The translations under genes were made by a program, and so were the position numbers. A stretch of DNA of 64,000 nucleotides from Bradyrhizobium erythrophlei (GTDB taxonomy: Bacteria > Pseudomonadota > Alphaproteobacteria > Rhizobiales > Xanthobacteraceae), in assembly GCF_900129505.1 (NCBI RefSeq), contig NZ_LT670818.1, positions 4,063,001 to 4,127,000 on the forward strand, in the 5' to 3' direction. Of the stretch, positions 16,194-24,550 are shown in pieces. Numbering within the stretch: position 1 is the stretch's first letter; every line of letters starts with the position of its first letter. The notes beneath the pieces are model-generated. The model was not told the DNA's origin. It did not search any database and saw only the letters and a program-made list of their open reading frames with translations.

Positions 16194-18044
16194 CTATGGG
16201 GTGATTCGATTTCTGGGGAAAGAGAGTCGGATCGTAAGGCCTTCCGGCTCCCACTCGCGTGAAATCTCGCCGCGCAATTGATCCCTCACGGTCGCGCGGG
16301 CGAGCATCGTGCCAAATCCCTCGCTACCGGTAGGGCTGTCGATCGGCGGTCCGCCGCGTTCGCGCCATGTCAAGGCGAACTGGCCGTCGGGCTCGGAACA
16401 GGCGATCTCAATGTGGCCCGCGGAAGTAGAGAGAGCGCCGTACTTGGCGGCGTTGGTCGCGAATTCATGCAGAAGCAGCGCGAACGTCGTCACAAGGCCG
16501 CCCGCAAGTCGCATATCCGGTCCAGTGATCGCGACCCGGGCCCGTTCGATGTCGGTTTGCCCTTCGTAGGGCGAGAGGATCGTCCGGATCAAGGCGTGCA
16601 GTGTCGTCGACTGTTCGATGCGCTTGCCACCCTCGGAGGTCACTGGCAGTGTCAGCGCATGCGCGCGCGCCAGCGCCCCCAATCGGTCCCGCACCGCCGA
16701 CGCGAGTTCGTCCGGCGTAGCCGCCGAGCGTGCACTGATGGCCACGACGCCACTGGCCAGCGCAAACAGATTCTTGACGCGGTGGTCCAACTCGCGCAGC
16801 AGCAGGCGCTGCTGCTCCTCAGATCGCCGGCGCTCGGTGATGTCACGGGCGATTTTCGACGCGCCGATGATCTTGCCTTCCGGATTTCTGACCGGCGACA
16901 CCGTCAGCGAAATATCGACGGTGCTGCCGTCCTTGCGTTGCCGAACGGTTTCATAATGGTCGATGCGCTCGCCGCAGCGAATGCGGGCCAGGATGCTGGG
17001 CTCCTCGTCGTGCCGTTCGGCTGGAATGAGGATTGTGATTGGCTTGCCGATCACTTCTTCCGCCGTATAGCCGAACAGCCGCGCCGCGCCGTGATTCCAG
17101 GTCGTTATGATGCCGTTGAGGTCCTTTGTCACGACGGCATCCTCGGAGGACTCGACGATCGCGGCGATGCCTCGATAGCGGGCCTCGCTTTCGCGCAACC
17201 GCTGTTCGGCCTCGTGGCGGTCGGTGATATCCACAAGCGTGTTCACCGCGCCGATCAAGGCACCGGAGGCGTCGAAAAGCGGCGACGGATAGGGAATGAA
17301 CGGTACGCGCGTGCCATCGGGTCGCTCGGCGATCGCCTCCATGCCTCTGACGGGACGCTTTTCCTTCAGCGCCAACGCCATCGGGCACTCGTGGTGCGGC
17401 AACGGCATGCCGTCGGGCCAATACATTTTCCATGAACCGCAGAACTCGCTTTTGCCGAGTTCCGGACGAACCCCCCAAAGCTGCGCCGCGGCCTCGTTGT
17501 AGAAGGTGATCCGTCCTGCGGCATCTGTCGTATAGACCGCCACGGGCAATGACTGAAGGATCGCATCGGAGTCTCGCCCGCGTCCGTTCAGATATGGCCG
17601 GCCGGCAGGTTGCTCGGGTTTCGCGCGGAAGACATTTACGGCTCCGGCGACGCAGCCGAAGCGGTCCTTGATCGCTTCGATGCTTACAAGCGCCACAATG
17701 CGCGTTCCGCCGGGCCGCTCGATAATGATTTCCTGATCGCGCAACCCCTGCCCGGTCGCGAGCACTTCAGCCATTGGGCATTTCGCATGAGGGATCAAGG
17801 GGCCCTTCACGCCGTAGAGGCGATAGGAACCGCAGAAACGAACCGTGGGATCGCCGATCTCCGGCGAACGACCCCATAGCTCCGCGGCGGCGCGGTTGTA
17901 GCGGACGATAAGGCCATCCTGATCGCAGACATAGACGCCGACTGGCAGCAAATCCAGCAGCTGATCGGGAAGGTCCAGTACATGCTCGTCAAGCAAGACC
18001 GGCAACGGAGTAGCGAACCCCATTTGATCGGCAAAGCTTGTCAT
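16194..18044 (-). CDS. Multi-PAS HWE-type sensor histidine kinase
   Basis: A 616-residue soluble kinase with three PAS domains (about residues 28-140, 158-275, 285-405), each ending in a PAC-like stretch such as DITDRHEAE and DITERRRSEE. The dimerisation helix is LLLRELDHRVKNLF with phospho-acceptor His421, followed by HEFATNAAKYGALS (His526) and LTWRERGG (W560, E562), the defining HWE residues. HRVKN places it in the HRxxN kinase set that in alphaproteobacteria often feeds the PhyR-EcfG general stress response. No membrane segment is visible, so sensing is cytoplasmic. ATG 18044 has GGAGAG 7 bases upstream. Confidence 0.9.
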   Translation of the reverse strand: MTSFADQMGFATPLPVLLDEHVLDLPDQLLDLLPVGVYVCDQDGLIVRYNRAAAELWGRSPEIGDPTVRFCGSYRLYGVKGPLIPHAKCPMAEVLATGQGLRDQEIIIERPGGTRIVALVSIEAIKDRFGCVAGAVNVFRAKPEQPAGRPYLNGRGRDSDAILQSLPVAVYTTDAAGRITFYNEAAAQLWGVRPELGKSEFCGSWKMYWPDGMPLPHHECPMALALKEKRPVRGMEAIAERPDGTRVPFIPYPSPLFDASGALIGAVNTLVDITDRHEAEQRLRESEARYRGIAAIVESSEDAVVTKDLNGIITTWNHGAARLFGYTAEEVIGKPITILIPAERHDEEPSILARIRCGERIDHYETVRQRKDGSTVDISLTVSPVRNPEGKIIGASKIARDITERRRSEEQQRLLLRELDHRVKNLFALASGVVAISARSAATPDELASAVRDRLGALARAHALTLPVTSEGGKRIEQSTTLHALIRTILSPYEGQTDIERARVAITGPDMRLAGGLVTTFALLLHEFATNAAKYGALSTSAGHIEIACSEPDGQFALTWRERGGPPIDSPTGSEGFGTMLARATVRDQLRGEISREWEPEGLTIRLSFPRNRITP

Positions 18045-18258
18045 GGATGCTCTCCGGTACGTGGACATCCCGATATCAAATACGCCACTCCACTAGCGCC
18101 GGTCAAAGTCAACGTACCAATTAACTCCAACCCCGACAGGTGGGTTCCAATTAGCTGGAATCACTGCCCCTCTAGGGAACCACAGTGAATGCCGCATCGT
18201 TGCGTTTCGCCGATCCGCAGAGTCGGGGCCCGGAGTAACGGCCGGCGCCTGAATGGAG

Positions 18259-18290
18259 AAAGGCGGCCCGAGGGCCGCCTTTCTTTTTCG
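18259..18290 (+). terminator. Strong hairpin terminator, target of the group II intron
   Basis: AAAGGCGGCCC (18259-18269) pairs with GGGCCGCCTTT (18272-18282), followed by CTTTTTC. The intron starts two bases after. With the intron removed, the stem sits directly beyond the stop of the 20133-21281 gene. Confidence 0.8.
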
Positions 18291-18291
18291 T

Positions 18292-20133
18292 GTGCGCCCG
18301 GCATGGGCATTGACTTTGAGGTGAAAGTCCTCTCGTGAGCTGGTCACAGCGAGCGAAGTGAACCGCAGAGCGTCGGACCGTGAGGCCGGCGTGAAGGAAG
18401 CGGGGAGCGAAGCTGCGGGCCGACGAACGGGAACCGGATAGAAGGCGGAGCCGAGCAGGGCGAGCGGGCACGTAACCGCGAAGCCCTCGTGACCAAGGCA
18501 AGGCGACGTAGATCCGGCGGTCGTGCAGCGAAGGTCGATGTTCTTACCCGGGGAGATCTCGCCTTGCGCCTGAAAGGGCGACGATGGCCGTGAGGCCAGC
18601 GGAGCGAGAAGTCAGCAGAGGCCATAGTAGTTTTGTCGAAGCCTTGGCGGCTGCAGGACGAAAGGCCGAACCATGGGAAGGGCGAAACGCCTGTGGACCC
18701 CGAGGACGCCATGTCACAGAAGTCGGACCAAGGTCCGGGCGCACAAACGGTCGGCGCGGTGAAGCCGCAAGGGCCGCGCTTGCGTGTGGAAGCGTCCCCG
18801 GCTGGCAGCGGCAACGAGCGCCTGGGAAGCAGCGACCTGATGGAGCAGGCGTGCGAACGCCAGAACCTTCGGGCCGCATTGAAGCGCGTTCGACAGAACG
18901 CGGGAAGTCCCGGCATCGACGGAATGACGGTCGAGGAGTTGCCCGATCACCTGCGCGGGCACTGGCCGCGTCTGCGCGAGGAATTGCTCGCCGGACGCTA
19001 CCAGCCGCAGCCGGTGAGAAGGGTGACGATCCCAAAGCCCGGCGGGGGCGAGCGCGAGCTTGGCATCCCGACGGTGCTTGACCGCCTTATCCAGCAGGCC
19101 CTGCTGCAGGTCCTGCAACCGCTGTTCGACCCAACCTTCTCGGATGCGAGCTACGGCTTCCGGCCCGGACGGAGTGCGCACGACGCGGTTCGTCGCGCGC
19201 AAGCCTATGTGCAGGAAGGCCGCAGCTTTGTGGTGGACATCGACCTGGAGAAGTTCTTCGACCGGGTCAACCACGACATCCTGATGGGAAGGCTGGCCGA
19301 GCGGATCGCGGACCGTCGTGTGCTGCGGCTGATCCGCCGCTACCTCAATGCGGGCGTGCTCGCCAATGGGGTGGTGATCGAGCGGGAGGAGGGAACGCCG
19401 CAAGGCGTGCTGTTGGACGAAGTCGACAAGGAGCTGGAGCGACGGGGACATGCCTTCGTCCGCTACGCCGACGATCTGAACGTCTACGTTCGGACGCAGC
19501 GCTCGGGCGAACGGGTCATGGCCTCGCTGCGAAAGTTGTTCGGGAAGCTGAAGCTCCGTGTCAACGAGACCAAGAGCAAGGTGACGCGCGCCACGGCATC
19601 AAAGTTCCTCGGCTTCTCGTTCTGGATAGCCACGGGACGGACGATCCGGCGGCGCGTGGCGCCACAGGCCATCAGACGCATGAAAGAGCGCGTGCGCGAA
19701 CTCACCCGGCGCAGTGCCGGACGGAGCCTCGCGCAGATGTGCAAACCTCTTGGAACGTATCTATCGGGCTGGAAAGCTTACTTCCGGCTCGCGGACACGC
19801 CACGAGCGTTCGCCGACATCGATGGTTGGGTCCGCCACCGCCTTCGGGCGGTGCAGCTCAAGCACTGGAAACGAGGCGAGGTCATTTACCGCGAGCTGCT
19901 CGCCCGCGGGATGCCTCCCGAAGCAGCCAGACGGGTTGCCGCCAACAGCCGACGCTGGTGGCACAACTCGGCGATGGCGCCCAACATGGCGCTGCCGAAC
20001 GATCTCTTCAAACGGCTGGGAGTCCCTAAACTTGCCAGTTGACCTCAACCCATCGAACCGCCCGGTGCGGACCCGCATGCCGGGTGGTGTGGCAGGGGAC
20101 GCGGAGACACAATCTCCGCGCCCCTATGCCGAT
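18292..20133 (+). mobile_element. Group II intron (class C-like) with intron-encoded RT
   Basis: The 5' end GTGCG begins at 18292 right after a terminator stem. About 340 bases of structured, gene-free RNA domain sequence follow, then the RT gene. After the RT stop, a domain V-like hairpin lies at 20056-20092 (CCGCCCGG pairing with CCGGGTGG around TGCGGACCCGCA, with a CGC triad) and domain VI at 20094-20127 (GCGGAGA/TCTCCGC with a bulged A near 20126). The probable last bases are AT at 20132-20133. Insertion behind a terminator and a CGC triad both fit class C introns. End points are inferred. Confidence 0.82.
18711..20042 (+). CDS. ltrA: Group II intron reverse transcriptase/maturase with internal deletion
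   Basis: A 443-residue RT-maturase. RT motifs seen are GIDGMTVEELPDHL, RRVTIPKPGGGERELGIPTV, DRLIQQAL, ASYGFRPGRSAHDAV, VVDIDLEKFFDRVNHD and FVRYADDLNVYV with the catalytic YADD. The maturase part (WRHN-type RRWWHNSAM ending and RLGVPKLAS) is complete and there is no HNH endonuclease domain. Between 19406 and 19407 the text runs EEGTPQG-VLLDEVD; homologues have about nine more residues (GPLSPLLAN) there. This in-frame loss removes the conserved PQGGPLSP loop, so polymerase activity is doubtful. ATG 18711 has GAGGA upstream; a TTG at 18633 is an alternative. Confidence 0.9.
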   Translation: MSQKSDQGPGAQTVGAVKPQGPRLRVEASPAGSGNERLGSSDLMEQACERQNLRAALKRVRQNAGSPGIDGMTVEELPDHLRGHWPRLREELLAGRYQPQPVRRVTIPKPGGGERELGIPTVLDRLIQQALLQVLQPLFDPTFSDASYGFRPGRSAHDAVRRAQAYVQEGRSFVVDIDLEKFFDRVNHDILMGRLAERIADRRVLRLIRRYLNAGVLANGVVIEREEGTPQGVLLDEVDKELERRGHAFVRYADDLNVYVRTQRSGERVMASLRKLFGKLKLRVNETKSKVTRATASKFLGFSFWIATGRTIRRRVAPQAIRRMKERVRELTRRSAGRSLAQMCKPLGTYLSGWKAYFRLADTPRAFADIDGWVRHRLRAVQLKHWKRGEVIYRELLARGMPPEAARRVAANSRRWWHNSAMAPNMALPNDLFKRLGVPKLAS

Positions 20134-21281
20134 TAGTCGATCTCTTCGATGATCGTACGCTCGTGCGGCTCAACCACGTAGGTTCTGTTGTCGCGCTCGA
20201 TATAGCGATACTCCCGTAGCGTCGGCGATTCCCGATAGACCTCCTCGGGGAAAGATCTGATCTCCACCGAATCCGGCAAGCGATCACCAACGCGGACCCG
20301 GGTCGAAGAGGTGCTGCTGCCGGTGGTGCGCTGTTCTGTCCGGGCAGACCGGGCGTGTTTGCGAATGACTTCCCTGTCCGTGTCGGAAAAGCTCATCTTG
20401 CGAGATGCAGGCGCGGCGGCAGTCGCTCGGCCCGTGCGTGGTAGCACGTCGACGATTTGGTAGCTCGACGGGTCGACAATCACGACGTCATCGCGGACGA
20501 CAAAGAAATTGTATCCGCGATATTGTGGAACAACCTCGACAACATCAGCGGGAAGCGGTTGGAAGCGCACGTCCCTTGGAACCACCGTTCCGACCGACAA
20601 TGAGAAGTTGACGTTTTCCACCGGCCTCGCATTCAGCTTGGTAATCGACTCAGTGACGCGGGTGCGCTGGCGGTCATCCAAATTGGCCGAGATGTTGACG
20701 TTGGACGAGCGCGACTGCGCGGTGCCGGTTTGGTTGTTCGACGGTTGAGCCGCCGTGTTGGTCTGGTTGTTAGACGGCTGGGCCGCTGTGTTAGTAGAGG
20801 GTTGGGTTCCGGCGTTGGTATTCGTGTTGGTGTCGCTGGGCGACGACTGCGTCCGGTTGGTTGCCGGAGGAGCCGTGTTGGTTTGCGCCTGGGACGATGA
20901 GTTCGGCTGTTGGGCAGATTGAGTCTGTGAAGGCGCCGCTGCATTGTTATCCTGTCGCATCTGCGAAGGAGGGGAAGCCTGGTTTGACTGGGCTTGCGAG
21001 CGCGGAGAGTCAGTGTTGCCCGTGGCCGGGGTCGATTGGCTTGTCGTCGTTTGCGATCTTGAGGTCGCGGAAGGCGATGACTGCGTGTTCTGGGCCGTCG
21101 GCGTCGAACTCTGCGAAGACGGTGTCGAAGAGGACGCCGACGGCGCTGACGAATTCGAATTGTTCTGACTTTGCGCCGCCGGAGGCGAGCTGTTTCTTGG
21201 CTGCTCGCTCGGTGATTGCGCGTATGCGCCGGCGCCGAGCATCAAACCGATGGTAGTCGTAATCAACAAACGTTCCCTCAT
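20133..21281 (-). CDS. DUF1236-containing exported protein with long S/T/Q/N-rich linker
   Basis: A 382-residue protein. Residues 1-22 (MRERLLITTTIGLMLGAGAYA) are a Sec signal. Residues about 25-185 are low complexity, Ser/Thr/Gln/Asn/Pro rich, with a small repeat TNTAAQPSNNQ (twice). A DUF1236-like segment follows (SVGTVVPRDVRFQPLPADVV and YNFFVVRDDVVIVDPSS), and the final part has a second related block (VGDRLPDSVEIRSFPEEV, YRYIERDNRTYVVEPHERTI). The intron abuts its stop codon at 20133-20135. Function unknown; periplasmic or cell-surface location is expected. Confidence 0.8.
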   Translation of the reverse strand: MRERLLITTTIGLMLGAGAYAQSPSEQPRNSSPPAAQSQNNSNSSAPSASSSTPSSQSSTPTAQNTQSSPSATSRSQTTTSQSTPATGNTDSPRSQAQSNQASPPSQMRQDNNAAAPSQTQSAQQPNSSSQAQTNTAPPATNRTQSSPSDTNTNTNAGTQPSTNTAAQPSNNQTNTAAQPSNNQTGTAQSRSSNVNISANLDDRQRTRVTESITKLNARPVENVNFSLSVGTVVPRDVRFQPLPADVVEVVPQYRGYNFFVVRDDVVIVDPSSYQIVDVLPRTGRATAAAPASRKMSFSDTDREVIRKHARSARTEQRTTGSSTSSTRVRVGDRLPDSVEIRSFPEEVYRESPTLREYRYIERDNRTYVVEPHERTIIEEID

Positions 21282-21485
21282 GTTTCACTCCTTGTGCTGG
21301 TGTTGGCTTAAAGGCCGCAAAACTAACTCTCGCGGGCAACGCGCTGTTCCAGATCGCCGCTGCAATCTCCTCGTGGCGAGTTGGAACTCGCGATCGGGGT
21401 TGCCTGCTTAGCGACGCGTTTCGATCTCGGGAACGAAGATGAGTTGCAGGCTTTAACCTAAGGGCAGTAACGGACGGAGGAACCC

Positions 21486-21821
21486 ATGAGGAAATTAGTA
21501 GTCACGGTACTGGCGGGCGCCGGCGCCCTGTTTGCCGGCAGCGCAGCAAACGCAGCTGACATCTATACGAGCAGCGAATACGCAAGTTCGGATCTGCCGG
21601 TCGTGCAACCCGTGCGTATGATCTGTAGCGATGACGGACGATGCTATCGCACTCGCGGCGGCAGCCGCGTCATCATCCGGGATTCTTATAACTACGCACC
21701 GCGCGAGCGATACATCGAGCACCGTACCTATCGTGACTGGGATGACGGTCCGCGTGCCGGCGTCGGCTTCCGGGCGCCGGGCGTCAGCGTTGGAGTAGGC
21801 GTCGGCGACGATCGTTGGTAA
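21486..21821 (+). CDS. Small exported protein with Gly/Val tail
   Basis: A 111-residue protein with signal peptide MRKLVVTVLAGAGALFAGSA and probable cleavage after ANA. The mature part has MICSDDGRCYRTRGG (two cysteines that may form a disulphide), an Arg/Tyr/Asp-rich middle and a tail APGVSVGVGVGDDRW. The tail type also occurs in the 24551 gene. Start ATG follows GGAGGAA. A hairpin terminator lies directly downstream (21851-21888). Typical of abundant small periplasmic or surface proteins in bradyrhizobia; function unknown. Confidence 0.75.
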   Translation: MRKLVVTVLAGAGALFAGSAANAADIYTSSEYASSDLPVVQPVRMICSDDGRCYRTRGGSRVIIRDSYNYAPRERYIEHRTYRDWDDGPRAGVGFRAPGVSVGVGVGDDRW

Positions 21822-21850
21822 GGCAACTGACTCAGGAGGAAGAACTGCTG

Positions 21851-21888
21851 AACCCGCCGGCAAACCTGCGCGGCGGGTTCTTCGTTTG
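21851..21888 (+). terminator. Hairpin terminator
   Basis: AACCCGCCG (21851-21859) pairs with CGGCGGGTT (21871-21879), then CTTCGTTT. It closes the 21486-21821 gene. Confidence 0.75.
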
Positions 21889-21912
21889 CATGGGGGCGCC
21901 CAAGGGCAAAGC

Positions 21913-21937
21913 GGAACGAAGCGATTCGGATGCCGTT
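21913..21937 (+). promoter_or_regulatory. EcfG-like general-stress promoter
   Basis: GGAAC (21913-21917), 16 bases, CGTT (21934-21937): an exact consensus match 26 bases before the DUF3606 start. Confidence 0.7.
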
Positions 21938-21963
21938 GACCCGCAATTAGGGAAACGCCGCTC

Positions 21964-22173
21964 ATGCATCGCACAAATCATCCGCCCCTTCGCAATAAAA
22001 TCAACCTGACAGATTCGGCTCAGGTACGGGCGTGGGCCCGGAGGCTCGGCGTATCCGCTGATGAATTGAAGGCCGTTGTCGAAAAGGTGGGTAACTCGAT
22101 CGCGGCGGTAACCAAGGAAATTGAGCTTCAACGCGGCAAGTTGCCAGGCTTCACCGGAACCGACCCAGCGTAA
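21964..22173 (+). CDS. DUF3606 domain protein
   Basis: A 69-residue protein with the DUF3606 pattern KINLTDSAQVRAWARRLGVS, then ELKAVVEKVGNSIAAVTKEI. The fold is a small helical, possibly DNA-binding, unit. It lies directly behind an exact EcfG-like promoter and before a terminator. Family members are commonly general-stress genes in rhizobia; molecular role unknown. Confidence 0.85.
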   Translation: MHRTNHPPLRNKINLTDSAQVRAWARRLGVSADELKAVVEKVGNSIAAVTKEIELQRGKLPGFTGTDPA

Positions 22174-22202
22174 ATCCGTCGCACCGGGCTGCACGACCCC
22201 AA

Positions 22203-22236
22203 AACCGCCCCGCCGAACGTTGCGAGGCGGCTTCCT
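22203..22236. terminator. Bidirectional hairpin between convergent genes
   Basis: CCGCC (22205-22209) plus CGC pair with GCG plus GGCGG (ending 22230). On the minus strand the stem is followed by TTTTGG, on the plus strand by CTTCCTT. It separates the DUF3606 gene and the PRC-barrel gene. Confidence 0.5.
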
Positions 22237-22246
22237 TATGGGATTA

Positions 22247-22723
22247 TCAGTTGTACTTGAACTGCGGCATCGCCTTCAGCTGATCCTTGGTGGCGTTGAA
22301 GACCGCGTGATCCGGATACCATTTTTCATCCGCCGACCGATTGGCGCGATTGGCTTCGCCAACCGTGGATTTGTCGGCAGGCGCGGTCGATGACGTGCGG
22401 ACGGGCTCATTGACCCATCTCAATTTTTCCATCGGCACCGCGACATAATGTTCACCCATGCCGAGGAAGCCCCCAACGCCAAGGACCACGTTATCGACCT
22501 TGCCGGACTTGTCGACGATCAGCTCCTGAATGTCGCCAATCTTCTCGTTGTTGTCGTTGTAGACGTTAATGCCGATCACCTTGGAAGCCCGCCACTGGCC
22601 ATCCCTGTGGACTGCCGTATTGACATTGGACCGATCGGTGGTGGCGTTCTGTGCAAAGGCCGCACCAGTCAAAAGCGTGGCGCCAACCAATGCAGCTGCC
22701 AGATAGTTCGATTTCATTTTCAT
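22247..22723 (-). CDS. Exported PRC-barrel domain protein
   Basis: A 158-residue protein. Signal peptide MKMKSNYLAAALVGATLLTG ends near AFA. The PRC-barrel runs from about residue 42 (WRASKVIGINVYNDNNEKIG, DIQELIVDKSGKVDNVVLGV, GGFLGMGEHYVAVPMEKLRW). The C-terminal 50 residues are polar. PRC-barrels occur in RimM and photosynthetic reaction centre H; stand-alone exported ones are common stress genes in rhizobia. It is the last of a three-gene minus-strand set with the 23-residue peptide and the 23756 membrane protein. Confidence 0.85.
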   Translation of the reverse strand: MKMKSNYLAAALVGATLLTGAAFAQNATTDRSNVNTAVHRDGQWRASKVIGINVYNDNNEKIGDIQELIVDKSGKVDNVVLGVGGFLGMGEHYVAVPMEKLRWVNEPVRTSSTAPADKSTVGEANRANRSADEKWYPDHAVFNATKDQLKAMPQFKYN

Positions 22724-22778
22724 CTCCAGTGTGAGTGTGGGTGTGTCTGTCGTCTTGGTGGATCAACGAAATCAGCTG

Positions 22779-22850
22779 TTAATGATGCAGCAGCATGATC
22801 AAGATGATCAGGGGTATCGGTATTCCGAGCAGCCATAGAAGAATCGGCAT
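22779..22850 (-). CDS. 23-residue hydrophobic membrane peptide
   Basis: ATG at 22848-22850 opens a 23-codon frame reading MPILLWLLGIPIPLIILIML and ending in LHH then TAA at 22779-22781. AGGAAC lies 5 bases upstream of the ATG. The peptide is one continuous hydrophobic helix with two prolines and a His-His tail, and lies between two stress-type genes on the same strand. I have seen similar tiny peptides in related genomes but no function is known to me. Confidence 0.65.
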   Translation of the reverse strand: MPILLWLLGIPIPLIILIMLLHH

Positions 22851-22877
22851 AAGATGTTCCTTTCGTTTCCAGGGTTG

Positions 22878-23756
22878 TTAGCCAAGCCATGCTCTCTTGC
22901 CCCAAGTGCCATCACGCAGCCCGCCGCCCTCGGTCGCCGCCAGCGCAGCTGAAAAGGCGCCGATGAAAAGCGAAAGCGTTAGCCAGATCGATAGATGCAC
23001 GGCAGCTTTGCGGGCCGTTTCGAGATCCGCCTTGACTTGAGCGATCACATCGCCGACGCGCCGGTCCGCCTCGACCTGACTGAGCCCAGTTCGGGCAGCG
23101 ACCACTTTTGCGATATAGCTACGATCGGCCGGAGAAGGTTCGGCCCCATTGCGGAAGTCGGCCGTCAGTAGCCGACTGAGCTCGCGTCGCGTTTCGGCGC
23201 TATTGGTGTTCTCAGGGGAGGGGTTGTTCGGCCGCAGCAGCATATCGACATAGCCATCCATTGGACTCGCGGCCTGCGGCGAGCCGGCCGCCTGCACTGC
23301 GCCCGACGTCGCACTACTGATCAACGAACTGGCGGGCGAAGCGAGCAGGATCGCGCCGAGCACGGAAGCCAGTGCCCACGCCAGAAAACCATGCGCGGTA
23401 TCTCGAAAAAGAACTTCGGAGGACCGCACTCCAATCCATCGGTTGCGCAGCCGGCCCGCCAGATAGCCGCCGACCGCCGACGAGATCATCGCCATCACGA
23501 TGAAGTAGAGCCCGGTGCCGATTTCGAAACTGGTTGCGGAAACGCCAGAATTGGGCCATGGCGAAACCACGGAAAATCCGAGGCCCGCTCCGAATGCCAA
23601 TAAAACCGATGTCAACGCGCAGGAAGCGACTGCGCCGGCCACCACAGCCGCCCACGAGACTCCGGCGCTCGATGGCTCCTCAACCTCGCTCACTATCGCC
23701 GTGTCTACTTCCCCAATCTCCTCGAGTACCCCAGCGGGTCGCATTACCTGGTCCAT
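22878..23756 (-). CDS. Polytopic membrane protein, conserved hypothetical
   Basis: A 292-residue protein with a polar N-terminus (about 30 residues), then hydrophobic segments near residues 33-62, 80-103 (LYFIVMAMISSAVGGYLAG) and 122-145 (FLAWALASVLGAILLASPAS), a polar soluble loop (about 150-250) containing TADFRNGAEPSPADRSYIAK and GLSQVEADRRVGDV, and a last hydrophobic segment (LSIWLTLSLFIGAFSAALAA). GGGAG lies 9 bases before ATG 23756. The loop resembles small helical sequences that read a neighbouring membrane stress. Function unknown. It heads the set that ends with the PRC-barrel gene. Confidence 0.7.
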   Translation of the reverse strand: MDQVMRPAGVLEEIGEVDTAIVSEVEEPSSAGVSWAAVVAGAVASCALTSVLLAFGAGLGFSVVSPWPNSGVSATSFEIGTGLYFIVMAMISSAVGGYLAGRLRNRWIGVRSSEVLFRDTAHGFLAWALASVLGAILLASPASSLISSATSGAVQAAGSPQAASPMDGYVDMLLRPNNPSPENTNSAETRRELSRLLTADFRNGAEPSPADRSYIAKVVAARTGLSQVEADRRVGDVIAQVKADLETARKAAVHLSIWLTLSLFIGAFSAALAATEGGGLRDGTWGKRAWLG

Positions 23757-24149
23757 AAAAATACTCCCAACATGTTGAATTCGATGTCGGGAAAATGTTG
23801 GAATGTGAGGAAAGTTCCTCCAACGGAATTTGGTTTAGCTTGATGTCGCCGCGACGACGCCCACGCTTTCACCCCCGTGTGGTTCGCAGCCGCAAGATGG
23901 CGCTGTAGCGGCGCCGTGATAGGCGCTCGCGCTGGCGAGGATCCGCCGGCAACTGGAATCAGCTTTGCGAGGTATCGGCGGCAGGCGTGACCACTTGTCG
24001 CGGCAATCTCGTTGGCGGAGTACAATATTGGTCGATCCGGCCACGCACTGGATCGTCCAAACTATCGACCAACTCTGAAACCGACGGCCTAGCTTTGGCG
24101 AGGCCGTCGAGATTTTCAGGCAAGCTCTCGGGCGTCCAAATGATCGGGC
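23757..24149. other. Intergenic, carries only a weak promoter candidate
   Basis: About 390 bases without a supported gene. A GGAAC-N16-CATT match on the minus strand (23794-23818) could drive the 23756 gene; its second element deviates from CGTT, so the call is weak. Confidence 0.35.
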
Positions 24150-24344
24150 TCACGGCAACGTCGAAAACCAATCGTCAACGTCCTTGCGGGCTTGATCTTT
24201 TGCATAGCCATAACGCTTTTGCAGCCGACCTTCGAGCTGATCGCGCTGGCCGTTGATGGCGGTTAGATCATCGTCCGTCAGCTTGGCCCACTTCTGTTTG
24301 ACCTTGCCCTTGATCTCTTTCCAATTCCCTCGATTCCAGTCCAT
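24150..24344 (-). CDS. CsbD family stress protein
   Basis: A 64-residue protein MDWNRGNWKEIKGKVKQKWA with the CsbD pattern W-x-(x)-(I)KGK-x-K-x-KW-x-KLTDDDL, then GQRDQLEGRLQKRYG. CsbD proteins are small general-stress proteins of unknown mechanism (sigma B-controlled in Bacillus). GGAAGGA lies 6 bases before ATG 24344 and an exact EcfG-type promoter lies at 24375-24399, so induction by the alphaproteobacterial general stress response is likely. Confidence 0.93.
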   Translation of the reverse strand: MDWNRGNWKEIKGKVKQKWAKLTDDDLTAINGQRDQLEGRLQKRYGYAKDQARKDVDDWFSTLP

Positions 24345-24374
24345 GACGCATCCTTCCGTCTTCCAGAATTGGGC

Positions 24375-24399
24375 AACGCTCCGGTTGGTATCAGGTTCC
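24375..24399 (-). promoter_or_regulatory. EcfG-like promoter of csbD-type gene
   Basis: Minus strand GGAAC (complement 24395-24399), 16 bases, CGTT (complement 24375-24378), 31 bases before the start codon. Exact consensus. Confidence 0.75.
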
Positions 24400-24493
24400 T
24401 AGTCGGCGCTTGAGACCGCGACCGAGCGGCGAAATGAAGGGGCTCCCGAAGGACGAGCACTGCGTTGCGCTGCGGCGAAGGGCTCAATGCGTC

Positions 24494-24519
24494 GGAACTT
24501 TTTGCCGATGAAACCCGTT
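24494..24519 (+). promoter_or_regulatory. EcfG-like promoter
   Basis: GGAAC (24494-24498), 17 bases, CGTT (24516-24519), 31 bases before ATG 24551. It is arranged back to back with the csbD promoter. Confidence 0.7.
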
Positions 24520-24550
24520 CTCACTGCGTTGTTAACAAACGGAGCGGACC

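Noticed and set aside
20760..20800. CRISPR-like repeats in the DUF1236 linker
   Set aside because: They are short in-frame coding repeats (TNTAAQPSNNQ), without spacers or cas genes.
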